Virus record (IMG/VR): IMGVR_UViG_3300040808_001421
Coordinates: 1-59,457 of that record
Source: a virus
DNA: 59,457 nt
Strand: one strand, 5' to 3'
The number at the start of each line of letters is the position of its first letter. Within the stretch, counting starts at the first letter, position 1. Of the stretch, positions 25,583 to 34,209 are shown in pieces. The notes under the pieces were generated by a model. The model made no database searches, had not been told where the DNA came from, and was given only the letters and a program-made list of their open reading frames with translations. The position numbers and the translations under genes are program-made.

Positions 25583-27845
25583 GCCTGATTCACAACTAGA
25601 AACAATTTTTGAAAAAGCAATCAAATTAGCACAAGAGGCTAAACACGAATACGTAACAGTAGAACACTTTACCTATGCTCTAGTATTAAATGAAGAATTT
25701 AAATCAGTGTTGGAAGAGTTTGGTGCTAACATCGAAGAGATGAGCAAAGACCTTTCAACGTTTATTGGAACTAAACTAGACGATATCGTTAATACCAACC
25801 GAAAAGGTCGTCCTACTAAAACACAAGCACTAGAACGTGTGCTTAATCGTGCATTTACACAAACACTGTTTAGTGGTAGAACTACTATTAGTCCAAGCGA
25901 TGTTTTTCTTTCAATACTAAATGAAAAGAAATCATACAGTAGTTTCTTAATGAAAAAATACAATATTGATAAAGAGAAGTTTAGTAACTTTATCGAAACA
26001 GAAGCAGTTATTGGAGAAGCGGCTAGTGCAGACTACAACAGAAGTCAACTAGAAAGAATCATTGGTCAGTTTTGTACAAATCTTACAGCAAAAGCAAAAG
26101 CAGGAAAAATTGATCCTGTTATTGGACGTGGAAAAGAAATTGAGGAAACTGTGCTTATTCTAGCACGTAGACAAAAAGCCAATGTAATGTTAGTTGGTGA
26201 TCCTGGTGTTGGTAAAACTGCTATCGCTGAAGGACTTGCTGTAGAAATTGTAAACGATAACGTGCCTGAATTTATCAAAGGTAGTACAGTTTATTCATTA
26301 GATATTGGTGCTATGGTCGCTGGTAGCAAATACAGAGGCGACTTTGAAGAACGACTTAAAATGGTTGTACATGCACTAGAGAAGAAAAAGAATTCAGTTT
26401 TATTCATCGACGAAGCACACATGATTAATGGTGCAGGTAGCGGTGGGCAAGGTCAAGCAAACGATATGGCTAACATGCTAAAGCCTGCTCTAAGTAAAGG
26501 AACAATTAAAGTTGTTGCTTCTACTACTTGGGAAGAATATCGCAAACACTTTGAAAAGGATCGTGCGTTGATGCGTAGATTTCAACGTGTCACGGTTAAT
26601 GAACCAGATGAGGAAACAACAATTGATATCCTTAAAGGTATTAAGAAATACTACGAAAAACATCACGGCGTTACTATTACAGAAAAAGCAATTGAAAATG
26701 CTGTCAAGTACTCAGTAAAATATATGGCTGATAAGAAACTACCTGATAAAGCAATTGATGTAATTGACCGTGCTGGTGCTAGATATAAAATTCAAGATAT
26801 AGAAGGCGGCGTTATTGATCATGATCAGATTGTTTTTGAAATAAGCAAAATGACAAACTTGCCACTAGAACAAGTTGCAAGTAAAGATAGCGAAAGTATG
26901 CGTGATCTTGACAGTAACATGAAGAAACGTGTATACGGACAAGACGAAGCCATCGACAGTTTGCTTGATAAAATTTTTATTGCCCAAGCAGGATTAAAAT
27001 CACTTAATAAACCAATTGGTTCTTTCTTGTTCGTTGGCCCTACTGGTTGTGGTAAAACAGAAACAGCAAAAGTACTTGCACAAGAAATGGGTACAACACT
27101 GGTGCGTTTTGATATGAGTGAATTCCAAGAGAAGCACTCAGTTGCTAAGTTTATCGGTGCTCCTCCAGGCTATGTAGGTTTTGAAGAAGATGCAGGACAG
27201 TTAATTACTAAACTACAAGAATCTCCTAACTGTGTACTGTTGTTAGATGAAATTGAAAAAGCACACAAAGATGTTTCTAATATTTTGCTAGGACTTATGG
27301 ATAATGGATTTGTTACAGGTTCAAATGGTAAAAAAGCAGATGCACGTAACGCCATTGTTATTATGACTAGTAACTTAGGTGCTAGAGAAATGGAAAAGAA
27401 CGGTGTAGGATTTGGTAACTTAGAACGTGAAGGCGAAGATGATAACGCAGTAAATGATTTCTTTGCACCAGAGTTCCGTAACAGACTAGATGGTATTGTT
27501 AAGTTTGATAAACTTGAAAAAACAACATGTTCATTAATTGTTGATAAGTTTATTAAAGAAGCAAACGATCTTGTTAAAGATAAAGGTATCTTTATTGTTC
27601 TAACAGATAATGCAAAAGAGCATTTGATTAAGAAAGGTTTCAATAAGAAAATGGGTGCGAGACCATTACAACGTGTAATTGATCAAGACATCAAAAAACC
27701 AATGAGTAAAGAAGTATTGTTTGGTGATCTTGTCAGTGGAGGTAAAGTCACTGTAGATGTAGTTGATGGCAAAATAAAACTATCAATCGAAAACTTTATG
27801 CAAGAAACTCCAGGGCAAGAACTTGAACGCGAATCACACTCATAA
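25575..27845 (+). CDS. clpA: ClpA-type AAA+ unfoldase
   Basis: 756 aa, the length of bacterial ClpA. There is an N domain with two Clp repeats (residues 1-145), D1 with Walker A GDPGVGKTA near residue 207 and VLFIDEAHMINGAGS, and D2 with GPTGCGKTET near 488 and VLLLDEIEKAHKD. The loop NGVGFGNLE near residue 610 supplies a VGF tripeptide in the position of the ClpP-docking IGL/F loop. The C-terminus (KMGARPLQRVIDQDIKKPM) is also ClpA-like. A phage ClpP is encoded at 50870, so a complete phage ClpAP is possible. Confidence 0.93.
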   Translation: MLEPDSQLETIFEKAIKLAQEAKHEYVTVEHFTYALVLNEEFKSVLEEFGANIEEMSKDLSTFIGTKLDDIVNTNRKGRPTKTQALERVLNRAFTQTLFSGRTTISPSDVFLSILNEKKSYSSFLMKKYNIDKEKFSNFIETEAVIGEAASADYNRSQLERIIGQFCTNLTAKAKAGKIDPVIGRGKEIEETVLILARRQKANVMLVGDPGVGKTAIAEGLAVEIVNDNVPEFIKGSTVYSLDIGAMVAGSKYRGDFEERLKMVVHALEKKKNSVLFIDEAHMINGAGSGGQGQANDMANMLKPALSKGTIKVVASTTWEEYRKHFEKDRALMRRFQRVTVNEPDEETTIDILKGIKKYYEKHHGVTITEKAIENAVKYSVKYMADKKLPDKAIDVIDRAGARYKIQDIEGGVIDHDQIVFEISKMTNLPLEQVASKDSESMRDLDSNMKKRVYGQDEAIDSLLDKIFIAQAGLKSLNKPIGSFLFVGPTGCGKTETAKVLAQEMGTTLVRFDMSEFQEKHSVAKFIGAPPGYVGFEEDAGQLITKLQESPNCVLLLDEIEKAHKDVSNILLGLMDNGFVTGSNGKKADARNAIVIMTSNLGAREMEKNGVGFGNLEREGEDDNAVNDFFAPEFRNRLDGIVKFDKLEKTTCSLIVDKFIKEANDLVKDKGIFIVLTDNAKEHLIKKGFNKKMGARPLQRVIDQDIKKPMSKEVLFGDLVSGGKVTVDVVDGKIKLSIENFMQETPGQELERESHS

Positions 27846-28542
27846 ACTATTTTTCGGAAAATATGCATACAGGGTAACAATACGTTGCCCGCATATTTCT
27901 GGTATCAGATATCCAGACGCAGAGCATATTGCTAATCTTTTCAAAGTAGAATCCTACAAAGAATATGTGCAATCTATGAAGTATAGACCTAGTGCTATTG
28001 TTGCTGATATCGAAAATCGTAGAATGAGAAGAACATGGGAAAGTAGATTTTTAATTTACAAAGTGTTAACTTACAAAGAAAAAATTGCTAATTCTGGTGT
28101 GAAATTTACTATGAGATTAGAAAGCGATACATGTGGATTTTATTTTAATAACCAAGAAGTTTTTAATGATATGTGCAAGGTATTCAAAGATAGTTTATAC
28201 GATATATCATGGCCAAAGGATTCAACACATTTGAATTATCTTTTAAGCAATCCTACGAACGAAATCGTTAACAATTATCCGTATAACAAATATCAGTATA
28301 GAATTAATTTAAGAAATGTAATAGTACCTAAGGCTATGCGTGAAGGTTTTAAAGATTGGATTAAAAATTACGGCGATTTAAAAATCAGCGAAACTGCAAT
28401 TAAAAGTATCGAATCGGGCGGTTTTAATCTAAATGGTAAATTTTTATACTCGACAAATAAAGAAATGATGTTATTATTACAAATGTATCTTGGTGATGCA
28501 ATTAAAAGTATTACTGAATTCAAACTAGAAAAGGAAATATAA
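27823..28542 (+). CDS. Hypothetical protein, 239 aa
   Basis: It starts at a TTG inside the clpA 3' end (NANHTHKLFFGKYAYRV). No family is recognised. It is basic and rich in Tyr, Asn and Ile, with segments such as YNKYQYRINLRNVIVPKAM. Related proteins starting HKLF(F/Y)GKY are frequent in marine phages. It ends in a TAATG overlap with the next gene. Confidence 0.62.
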   Translation: MNANHTHKLFFGKYAYRVTIRCPHISGIRYPDAEHIANLFKVESYKEYVQSMKYRPSAIVADIENRRMRRTWESRFLIYKVLTYKEKIANSGVKFTMRLESDTCGFYFNNQEVFNDMCKVFKDSLYDISWPKDSTHLNYLLSNPTNEIVNNYPYNKYQYRINLRNVIVPKAMREGFKDWIKNYGDLKISETAIKSIESGGFNLNGKFLYSTNKEMMLLLQMYLGDAIKSITEFKLEKEI

Positions 28543-28835
28543 TGCATAAAAAAATGGTTAAGAAGGAAATAATTAAGGAACTAATCAAACGCCAAGTTAT
28601 AGTTGATGGCACAAACATTGATGCTATTGTAACAGCAAATGGGTTAGGCGGACAACCTATTGAAGTAAACAAAAATGTTGTTATTGGAAGCCTAGGCGAA
28701 GATTCAGCAAAAGGCTGGGATCGTTGTGATGCTGGTAAAGATCATATTTTTAAAGTGAAATATGACGCTATTACAGCAGTAGAAGGCATGGATGTTAACC
28801 GCATGGCACAAGCATATAAAATCAAAATTAAATAA
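28542..28835 (+). CDS. Hypothetical protein, 97 aa
   Basis: A lysine-rich N-terminal helix (KKMVKKEIIKELIKRQ) precedes a small domain. AAGGA lies upstream and the ATG overlaps the preceding stop. No recognised motif. Confidence 0.58.
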   Translation: MHKKMVKKEIIKELIKRQVIVDGTNIDAIVTANGLGGQPIEVNKNVVIGSLGEDSAKGWDRCDAGKDHIFKVKYDAITAVEGMDVNRMAQAYKIKIK

Positions 28836-28838
28836 ATA
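28832..28838 (+). promoter_or_regulatory. Candidate T4-type late promoter box
   Basis: ATAAATA, 8 bases before the ATG at 28847 with no ribosome binding site between. It overlaps the stop codon of the preceding gene. Confidence 0.45.
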
Positions 28839-28846
28839 AAAGTACT

Positions 28847-29239
28847 ATGCCAGAACTAAGTACGAATTTTGAATTTACAATCAACGGATCAGACACTGTT
28901 CAAGTGAATCATCCTGGTGACAGTACCGCTGAAGAATACATCAGTGATAAAGTCAAAGGCGATGGTTACTACAAAGGCGGCGATGGTTCGCACACCTATG
29001 CACTAAAAGTTGCCGGATTTTACGGCACAATTATTATCCAAGCAACATTAGTTGCAGAACCAACAGCAGATGATTGGTTTGATGTTGATTCTACAGAACA
29101 TACTGCAACAGTTGCCGGTGGTACTGTAAATAGAGACGGATCATACATGTATAACTTTGATGGTAACTTTGTTTGGTTACGAGCAAAGATTACAAACTTT
29201 ACAGATGGCACTGTAAATTATATAAGGGTAAACTACTAA
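28847..29239 (+). CDS. Putative virion protein, 130 aa
   Basis: A beta-rich protein with the pattern YNFDGNFVWLRAKITNFTDG, then TVNYIRVNY, which I associate with small structural proteins of marine T4-like phages. It is preceded by a late-type box. A capsid-decoration or tail role is possible. It ends in a TAATG overlap with the next gene. Confidence 0.6.
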   Translation: MPELSTNFEFTINGSDTVQVNHPGDSTAEEYISDKVKGDGYYKGGDGSHTYALKVAGFYGTIIIQATLVAEPTADDWFDVDSTEHTATVAGGTVNRDGSYMYNFDGNFVWLRAKITNFTDGTVNYIRVNY

Positions 29240-29529
29240 TGAGTGAACATTTTGTAAGAATTATTTTCAACGAACAACAAGACGAAAAGTTTATGCGTAC
29301 CTTTGCAGGTGCTATGTCACACACTTTGGACGAATGTTTACTTGAATCTGCAGAAAACCAAATTACATTTGAGTCGTATACCACGTCTGAAGGACATCAT
29401 GTCTACGAAGTTTCTCTTACACAAGAACTAAGCAACGAAAGAGCAGACGAAATGGCAAACACTATTGCTTCAGTGATCAAGGGTGATTACGAAATTGAAG
29501 TAAGCGGAAACGGCTACACAGTCCAATAA
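29239..29529 (+). CDS. Hypothetical protein, 96 aa
   Basis: It starts MSEHFVRIIFNEQQDEKFMR, with the ATG overlapping the preceding stop and AAGGGTA upstream. It is acidic with an alpha/beta pattern. No family recognised. Confidence 0.6.
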   Translation: MSEHFVRIIFNEQQDEKFMRTFAGAMSHTLDECLLESAENQITFESYTTSEGHHVYEVSLTQELSNERADEMANTIASVIKGDYEIEVSGNGYTVQ

Positions 29530-29563
29530 TAGTCATTTTGGCTAAATTAATTTCATATTGCTA

Positions 29564-29592
29564 TTGACTTTATATGCTAAAGAGCGTATTAT
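29564..29592 (+). promoter_or_regulatory. Sigma70-like promoter
   Basis: TTGACT (29564-29569), 17-base spacer, TATTAT (29587-29592). An overlapping TATAAT at 29590-29595 would have a 20-base spacer. An 18-base palindrome begins about where transcription would start. Confidence 0.65.
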
Positions 29593-29600
29593 AATAGAGT

Positions 29601-29618
29601 AACACTTTGCAAAGTGTT
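29601..29618 (+). promoter_or_regulatory. Perfect 18-base palindrome, candidate operator
   Basis: AACACTTTG directly followed by its reverse complement CAAAGTGTT. It lies at the predicted +1 region of the promoter at 29564-29592 and upstream of a small helix-turn-helix gene, so autoregulation is plausible. As RNA it could also fold into a hairpin. Confidence 0.6.
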
Positions 29619-29645
29619 TTATTTAAAATGTCAATAGGAGAAAAT

Positions 29646-29915
29646 ATGACTAACAATACTAAAACTATCCAGGCTAAAGTACTTGCTTCATTACAAGATG
29701 GTAATGAACTAACTGCGGCTCAAATCAAATCAAGATTTGGTGCAGGAAACCCAGGTGCAGTAATCCAAGCATTACGCTTCAACGGTTTTCCAGTATACCT
29801 AAACACTGTTAAAGACAGCAAAGGTAGAGTATACAAAAAGTACAGACTAGGTACTGCGTCAAGAGCAGTTATCGCGGCTGGTTACAAAGCAATGGCTAAA
29901 GGCTTAGTTGCTTAA
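29646..29915 (+). CDS. Small helix-turn-helix protein, 89 aa
   Basis: The core IQAKVLASLQDGNELTAAQI, then KSRFGAGNPGAVIQALRF, reads as a winged-helix/HTH motif that assesses a helix pair like MarR- or DUF-type small regulators. The C-terminus is basic (SKGRVYKKYRLG). TAGGAG lies 7 bases before the ATG at 29646, which is preferred over an upstream in-frame start at 29607. It is a stand-alone unit with its own promoter, palindrome and terminator, which suggests a regulator made early and in quantity. Confidence 0.7.
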   Translation: MTNNTKTIQAKVLASLQDGNELTAAQIKSRFGAGNPGAVIQALRFNGFPVYLNTVKDSKGRVYKKYRLGTASRAVIAAGYKAMAKGLVA

Positions 29916-29929
29916 TTAAAACTATCGAT

Positions 29930-29949
29930 AGAGGCCCTTCGGGGCCTCT
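29930..29949 (+). terminator. Rho-independent terminator with UUCG loop
   Basis: AGAGGCCC, loop TTCG, GGGCCTCT: an 8-bp GC-rich stem with a stable tetraloop, followed by a short T-containing tail (TTTCACT). It lies 15 bases after the HTH gene stop. It is the only clear terminator in the window. Confidence 0.82.
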
Positions 29950-29971
29950 TTCACTATGTGAGGGATCATAA

Positions 29972-30205
29972 ATGTATACACAACACCTACCAGAAACAAT
30001 AAACGTTAAATGTACTGACAACGGGCAAGTAAAAGAAGCATATCTTACAAGATTTGTTGAAAATGAGTACATAGACATAGTTTTAAACACGGTTAAACTA
30101 CGGTTAATGCATAGAAGAGCAGACCTATATGTGGGTAGTATGGCTGGATACGAATTCACAGCAAACGCACCAGAAATCACAGAAATCAAACCCTTTCGAA
30201 GATAA
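29972..30205 (+). CDS. Hypothetical protein, 77 aa
   Basis: It starts MYTQHLPETINVKCTDNGQV after GAGGGAT. A small beta-rich protein with a basic C-terminal half. It lies between the terminator and a late promoter. Function unknown. Confidence 0.58.
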   Translation: MYTQHLPETINVKCTDNGQVKEAYLTRFVENEYIDIVLNTVKLRLMHRRADLYVGSMAGYEFTANAPEITEIKPFRR

Positions 30206-30214
30206 GTCCTTTTG

Positions 30215-30222
30215 TATAAATA
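30215..30222 (+). promoter_or_regulatory. T4-type late promoter, full consensus TATAAATA
   Basis: This is the best match to the T4 late -10 element in the window. It overlaps the left arm of a small inverted repeat (ATACT 30220-30224 with AGTAT 30233-30237) whose loop carries the ribosome binding site TAGGAG of the gene at 30243. Confidence 0.65.
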
Positions 30223-30242
30223 CTTCAGTAGGAGTATAAATT

Positions 30243-32384
30243 ATGGACTTTAGAAATTTAATAGATAAAATAGACAGTATTACTTCTGAGGCAAAGAAGG
30301 AAGTACAACGTAAAGAGTACAAGACTGCCGCTGATGTAATTGCTGATATCAATGACGCTGTTTTTGCTGAACCAAGCAAATCACAAATCAAATACAGCAG
30401 TGCTAACATTAAACAATTTACAGATGAAAGAGCAGAGATTGCTTTTAAACTATCTGAACTAGCACAACTAATCAAAAACAATGATGAACTTTCCTTGTTT
30501 ATAAGCAAAGTGGGCAATATGGTCCATGACAGCGAGAAAAAACTTGGACCTGAACTTGTTAAAGTTGTTCAAGCCGCAATGGAAAAACATAAAGAATTAC
30601 CATTAGTAAAAGACCCAGATTCAGAAATACCCTACAAAGACGATAACGAAGATGAATTTGAATCGACTTCTACATTTAAAAGCGATATCGCAAAGTCCAT
30701 AGAAGAAGAAGGTCAACTTAATGAGCGTGGCCAACTTGAAATCCTTTGGGACGAAGAGCCTATTAAACGTGGCGGTGGAATGTATCAAGCAATTAGATTT
30801 GCTGACGGACGAAAAAGTTATGTTCCAATGGCAGTTGACGGTCGCCCAATTTGGACTGGTAAAGTAACACGTGAGTTTCAAGTACAAAGTTTATTAGATC
30901 TAGGCTTTGGTTTACCTGCATACAAATACGGTCAAGAGTTTAATGCAGATTTCCAAGGCAATCCTCCGGGTTGGCAAGGTAATGGTGATTACACAGGTAC
31001 ACATAGAAAAGTTGGTAGCCGTTGGGTAGCACTTGATCAATATAAACATTGGAGCAAGAGTGATGACGGTAACTTCTACACTGACCGTAACGAAGCACTT
31101 GCTGATTTAAGTTTTGCTGAATGGAAACAGGCAGGCGAAATAAGAAATATCAATCACGAATTAAAAATGTTAGCATTAAAATTACAAGCAGTTGATGCTA
31201 CTGATAAACTAGAATGGAGAGAAGCAATTCTAACTGTTAATAGAGCATACCGTGGAGATGAACAAGCCTTTGCAGATATGACTCAAATGGTTGAACAAGG
31301 TACTGACATTCAAGTTATGATTGCAGGTAGTGCGTTAAGAGGCAAGAAAGAGTTAGCAGATCTTGTTAATAAAAACGAACTAGACATGGCATTACAAAGT
31401 AAATCACATGCTGAAAAAATGGCAAACGTTATTAAAAACGATGCACAAGACATGGCCGCAGAACTTACAGGTAAAGCAGGTACTGATGGAACCGATAGTA
31501 CAACTGGAACTTCTCAGGCAGGTAGTAATACTACTGACACAATGCCTGATTTACAATTTGACGGCATGTATGAGTCATTAACTTATCACAACAGACGTAT
31601 TCAATCTAACGGTAATACAGTTAATTTTAATATTGACACTAGCAAACCTAAAACACATTGGGAGTGGCAAGGTAAGAAATATAGAATCTATGCTACACCA
31701 GAAGAAATTGAAAAGTTTAAAAACAGTCACCACAGCAACGGTTGGGTACAAACTGATAACAATGTAGGTGACGGAAATCCTAACTATCAAAATGATGCAC
31801 AGGCAACTGATCCATTTGATCCTAAAAATCAACAAACTGGTCCAGATGGTAATCCAACTATGCCACCTAAGTCAGGTGTATATGCAAGAGATGCACAAGG
31901 CAAAGAAACACGTAAGGGTGATCCAGATATGGTAGCACGAGCAGAAAAGAACTTCAAAGACAAAATGCTCGACCCTAAGAGCGATGAAGCAAAAGAATTG
32001 TTTAAAGATCTTGAACTAGAAAGCATTCAAAACGAAAGTGAAGAAATTACAGAATGGTTTAACGGCTTAAATGACGTAACACTACACGGTGACGAATTTT
32101 ATGAATCATTTGGGTGGATCGGCGAAAACGAAGAACACATAGAAGAAGCAGAATATCAAGGACGTACTGTAAAACTTAACAAGCCAATGCGTGGTGACGT
32201 TAAGAAATTTAAAGTATACGTAAAAAATCCAAAAGGTAACGTAGTTAAAGTTAACTTCGGTGATCCAGATATGAAAATTAAAAGATCTAATCCGGAGAGA
32301 CGTAAGAGTTTCCGTGCAAGACACAACTGTGATTCACCGGGTCCTAAGCACAAAGCACGTTACTGGTCATGCAGAAAATGGTGA
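30243..32384 (+). CDS. Large late protein, probably virion or head-associated, 713 aa
   Basis: No enzyme family is recognised. Residues 1-150 are helical and charged. A W/G-rich central domain follows (RGGGMYQAIRFADGRKSYVP, NPPGWQGNGDYTGTH). Then comes a low-complexity GT/S/T linker (TGKAGTDGTDSTTGTSQAG). The C-terminus is a basic Cys module (SFRARHNCDSPGPKHKARYW, then SCRKW). It is driven by a consensus late promoter and heads a block of similar late genes. A head-internal or scaffold-associated role is inferred only from position and composition. Confidence 0.6.
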   Translation: MDFRNLIDKIDSITSEAKKEVQRKEYKTAADVIADINDAVFAEPSKSQIKYSSANIKQFTDERAEIAFKLSELAQLIKNNDELSLFISKVGNMVHDSEKKLGPELVKVVQAAMEKHKELPLVKDPDSEIPYKDDNEDEFESTSTFKSDIAKSIEEEGQLNERGQLEILWDEEPIKRGGGMYQAIRFADGRKSYVPMAVDGRPIWTGKVTREFQVQSLLDLGFGLPAYKYGQEFNADFQGNPPGWQGNGDYTGTHRKVGSRWVALDQYKHWSKSDDGNFYTDRNEALADLSFAEWKQAGEIRNINHELKMLALKLQAVDATDKLEWREAILTVNRAYRGDEQAFADMTQMVEQGTDIQVMIAGSALRGKKELADLVNKNELDMALQSKSHAEKMANVIKNDAQDMAAELTGKAGTDGTDSTTGTSQAGSNTTDTMPDLQFDGMYESLTYHNRRIQSNGNTVNFNIDTSKPKTHWEWQGKKYRIYATPEEIEKFKNSHHSNGWVQTDNNVGDGNPNYQNDAQATDPFDPKNQQTGPDGNPTMPPKSGVYARDAQGKETRKGDPDMVARAEKNFKDKMLDPKSDEAKELFKDLELESIQNESEEITEWFNGLNDVTLHGDEFYESFGWIGENEEHIEEAEYQGRTVKLNKPMRGDVKKFKVYVKNPKGNVVKVNFGDPDMKIKRSNPERRKSFRARHNCDSPGPKHKARYWSCRKW

Positions 32385-32390
32385 TGCACA

Positions 32391-32738
32391 ATGCTCTTAA
32401 AAGAACTTTTTGATAATAACATATCAACCGATACTCCTGATGTACTTGTAGACGATATTAAATTTTATATCGAACAACAAGACGACCTACATAAGGAATA
32501 CTTTTTACCTGCGGTTGATGAATTAAAAAGAAAAAATCTTTTAGACGATGATTCTTGTTATGAATGTTTTATGGCCATGGTTGAACAAGGATGTAAAAAG
32601 TATCAAGAAGAATATAAACTTCCAGGTAACGTTGAAGAAATTTATACAAAAGATCTTAAAGAAAAAGTAGCAAGACAGTTTGCTGAAAGTCACTTAGAAG
32701 AAATTAAAGACGGCCAATACGATCCTAAGGAGTTATAA
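32391..32738 (+). CDS. Hypothetical acidic protein, 115 aa
   Basis: It begins MLLKELFDN, nearly the same start as the next gene (MLLKELLEA). The rest is acidic and helical with two Cys (SCYECFMAMVEQGCKKY). It ends in a TAATG overlap. Unknown function; part of the late block. Confidence 0.6.
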   Translation: MLLKELFDNNISTDTPDVLVDDIKFYIEQQDDLHKEYFLPAVDELKRKNLLDDDSCYECFMAMVEQGCKKYQEEYKLPGNVEEIYTKDLKEKVARQFAESHLEEIKDGQYDPKEL

Positions 32739-33481
32739 TGCTACTAAAGGAGTTGCTAGAAGCACAACCTCAAAAAACAGCAGTTATAGCATGGGGTCGA
32801 ATGAATCCGCCTACCATCGGACATAACAAGGTTATTGAAACTGTTAAGTCTATTGCACAAAAGACTCAAGGCGATCCAATTCTTTTTTTAACAAAGACAC
32901 AGGATGCTAAAAAGAATCCATTATCATTTGCAGAAAAATTACATTTTGCAAGCGAAATGTTTCAGATTTCGATTGATAGAAACTCAAGTATTAAAACAAT
33001 AATACAAGCCTTACAAAGTTTGCAAGGCAAAGGTTATACAAATGTTGCTATTGTTGCAGGTAGTGATAGAATAGATCAATACCAATCATTAGTTGACAAG
33101 TATAACAACAAACCTGATAAGTCAGGCGAAATTCCTTTTGCATTTAGAAACATAAGAGTGTTTAGCAGTGGAGAACGTGATCCAGATGCTGACGGTATTG
33201 AGGGTATGAGTGCAAGTAAGGTAAAGAAACTTGCCGCTGAAGGAAAATTTGAAGATTGGAAAGACGAAACAGGTCAAACACAGCCTGGTTTTAAAAGCAG
33301 TGTTCCTGGTAACGAAACTCTTGCAAAACAAATGTACAATAGAGTACGTCAAGGTATGGGCATACAAGATACACAAACTGAAGAAGCGGCTGGCGTAGGT
33401 ATAATTACTAAACAAAACACAACTAAGGATGTTAAGAAAGGCACCCTTAAAAAAATGATGAAGGGGTATAAACTAATATGA
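32738..33481 (+). CDS. NMNAT/cytidylyltransferase-like nucleotidyltransferase, 247 aa
   Basis: WGRMNPPTIGHNKVIETV (residues 19-36) is the GxxxPPTxGHxxxI nucleotide-binding motif of the HxGH superfamily. IVAGSDRIDQY and MSASKVKKLAAEG match the later substrate and ISxSxVR-type motifs. Known relatives make NAD or CDP-linked compounds. The N-terminal MLLKELLE|A resembles a short cleavable phage head-targeting sequence, so it may be a packaged enzyme. The C-terminal ~50 residues are basic and extra to the fold. Confidence 0.75.
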   Translation: MLLKELLEAQPQKTAVIAWGRMNPPTIGHNKVIETVKSIAQKTQGDPILFLTKTQDAKKNPLSFAEKLHFASEMFQISIDRNSSIKTIIQALQSLQGKGYTNVAIVAGSDRIDQYQSLVDKYNNKPDKSGEIPFAFRNIRVFSSGERDPDADGIEGMSASKVKKLAAEGKFEDWKDETGQTQPGFKSSVPGNETLAKQMYNRVRQGMGIQDTQTEEAAGVGIITKQNTTKDVKKGTLKKMMKGYKLI

Positions 33482-33990
33482 GAGCAAGAGACTTTATAAT
33501 CGAAGGCAAACAAGAAATCATGCACATTATCAATGCAATCAAAGAAGTTGCAGGTAGAGTGCAAGAAGTTAGACAATACCTAGAACAAGTTATTGAAAAA
33601 CCTTTAGAGCAAATTACTTCACAGGATATCTACAATAACCTTATTAAGAAGGGTATTCCTTTTGCTAGAGCAGGTGCTAGAATGGGTAGCCAAGAGTTAA
33701 CAAGAATGGGTTATAATTTTGGTATGCTAAAAACATACGCAAAATGGAATAAAGATGGAATAGCACAAGAAATAGGCAAAATGTTACCTGACATGGTGTA
33801 TGCAACTGATCCGGATATGAGGAAAAACATTGCTCTTAAGTTAGATATTTCAGAACAAGATGTTGATGCTATTATAGATACATATGAAGACCTAGCAAAT
33901 AAATTTCCTAAAGCGGCGAAGTTAATGGAAAAAGGCGATTTTGAAGGCGCACTAGATCAAGTTATTGCAAGGATGCTAGAAGGACTATAA
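33478..33990 (+). CDS. Hypothetical helical protein, 170 aa
   Basis: It begins MRARDFIIEGKQE, overlapping the previous stop (ATGA). It is almost all helical (INAIKEVAGRVQEVRQYLEQ). An LxE/IxE-type site (FIIE|G) lies near the N-terminus, as in T4 internal-protein targeting sequences. No recognised family. Confidence 0.58.
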   Translation: MRARDFIIEGKQEIMHIINAIKEVAGRVQEVRQYLEQVIEKPLEQITSQDIYNNLIKKGIPFARAGARMGSQELTRMGYNFGMLKTYAKWNKDGIAQEIGKMLPDMVYATDPDMRKNIALKLDISEQDVDAIIDTYEDLANKFPKAAKLMEKGDFEGALDQVIARMLEGL

Positions 33991-34209
33991 GTGACCAAAG
34001 AAGAATTACAAAAACTTGCTGGTATTACTAACGAATTTAAAGGTCAACAACCTGTTAACTTTGAAAACATATCGCACACAGCACAGGCACTAAAAGACAA
34101 AGAAAAGAAACTAGGTGTAAAACCGGGCGACAGTGATTGGTTTAAGTTATGGTTTAGTAGACCATACATGACAGGCATGCCAACAGGATTTAGAGGACGC
34201 AAAAAATAA
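33991..34209 (+). CDS. Hypothetical small protein, 72 aa, GTG start
   Basis: A GTG directly after the previous stop (TAA-GTG). It ends with a basic segment (YMTGMPTGFRGRKK) and overlaps the next gene by TAATG. Function unknown. Confidence 0.55.
   Translation: MTKEELQKLAGITNEFKGQQPVNFENISHTAQALKDKEKKLGVKPGDSDWFKLWFSRPYMTGMPTGFRGRKK

Noticed and set aside
27170-27643. 157-aa minus-strand ORF opposite clpA
   Set aside because: Shadow of ClpA D2 with no start signal or independent features.
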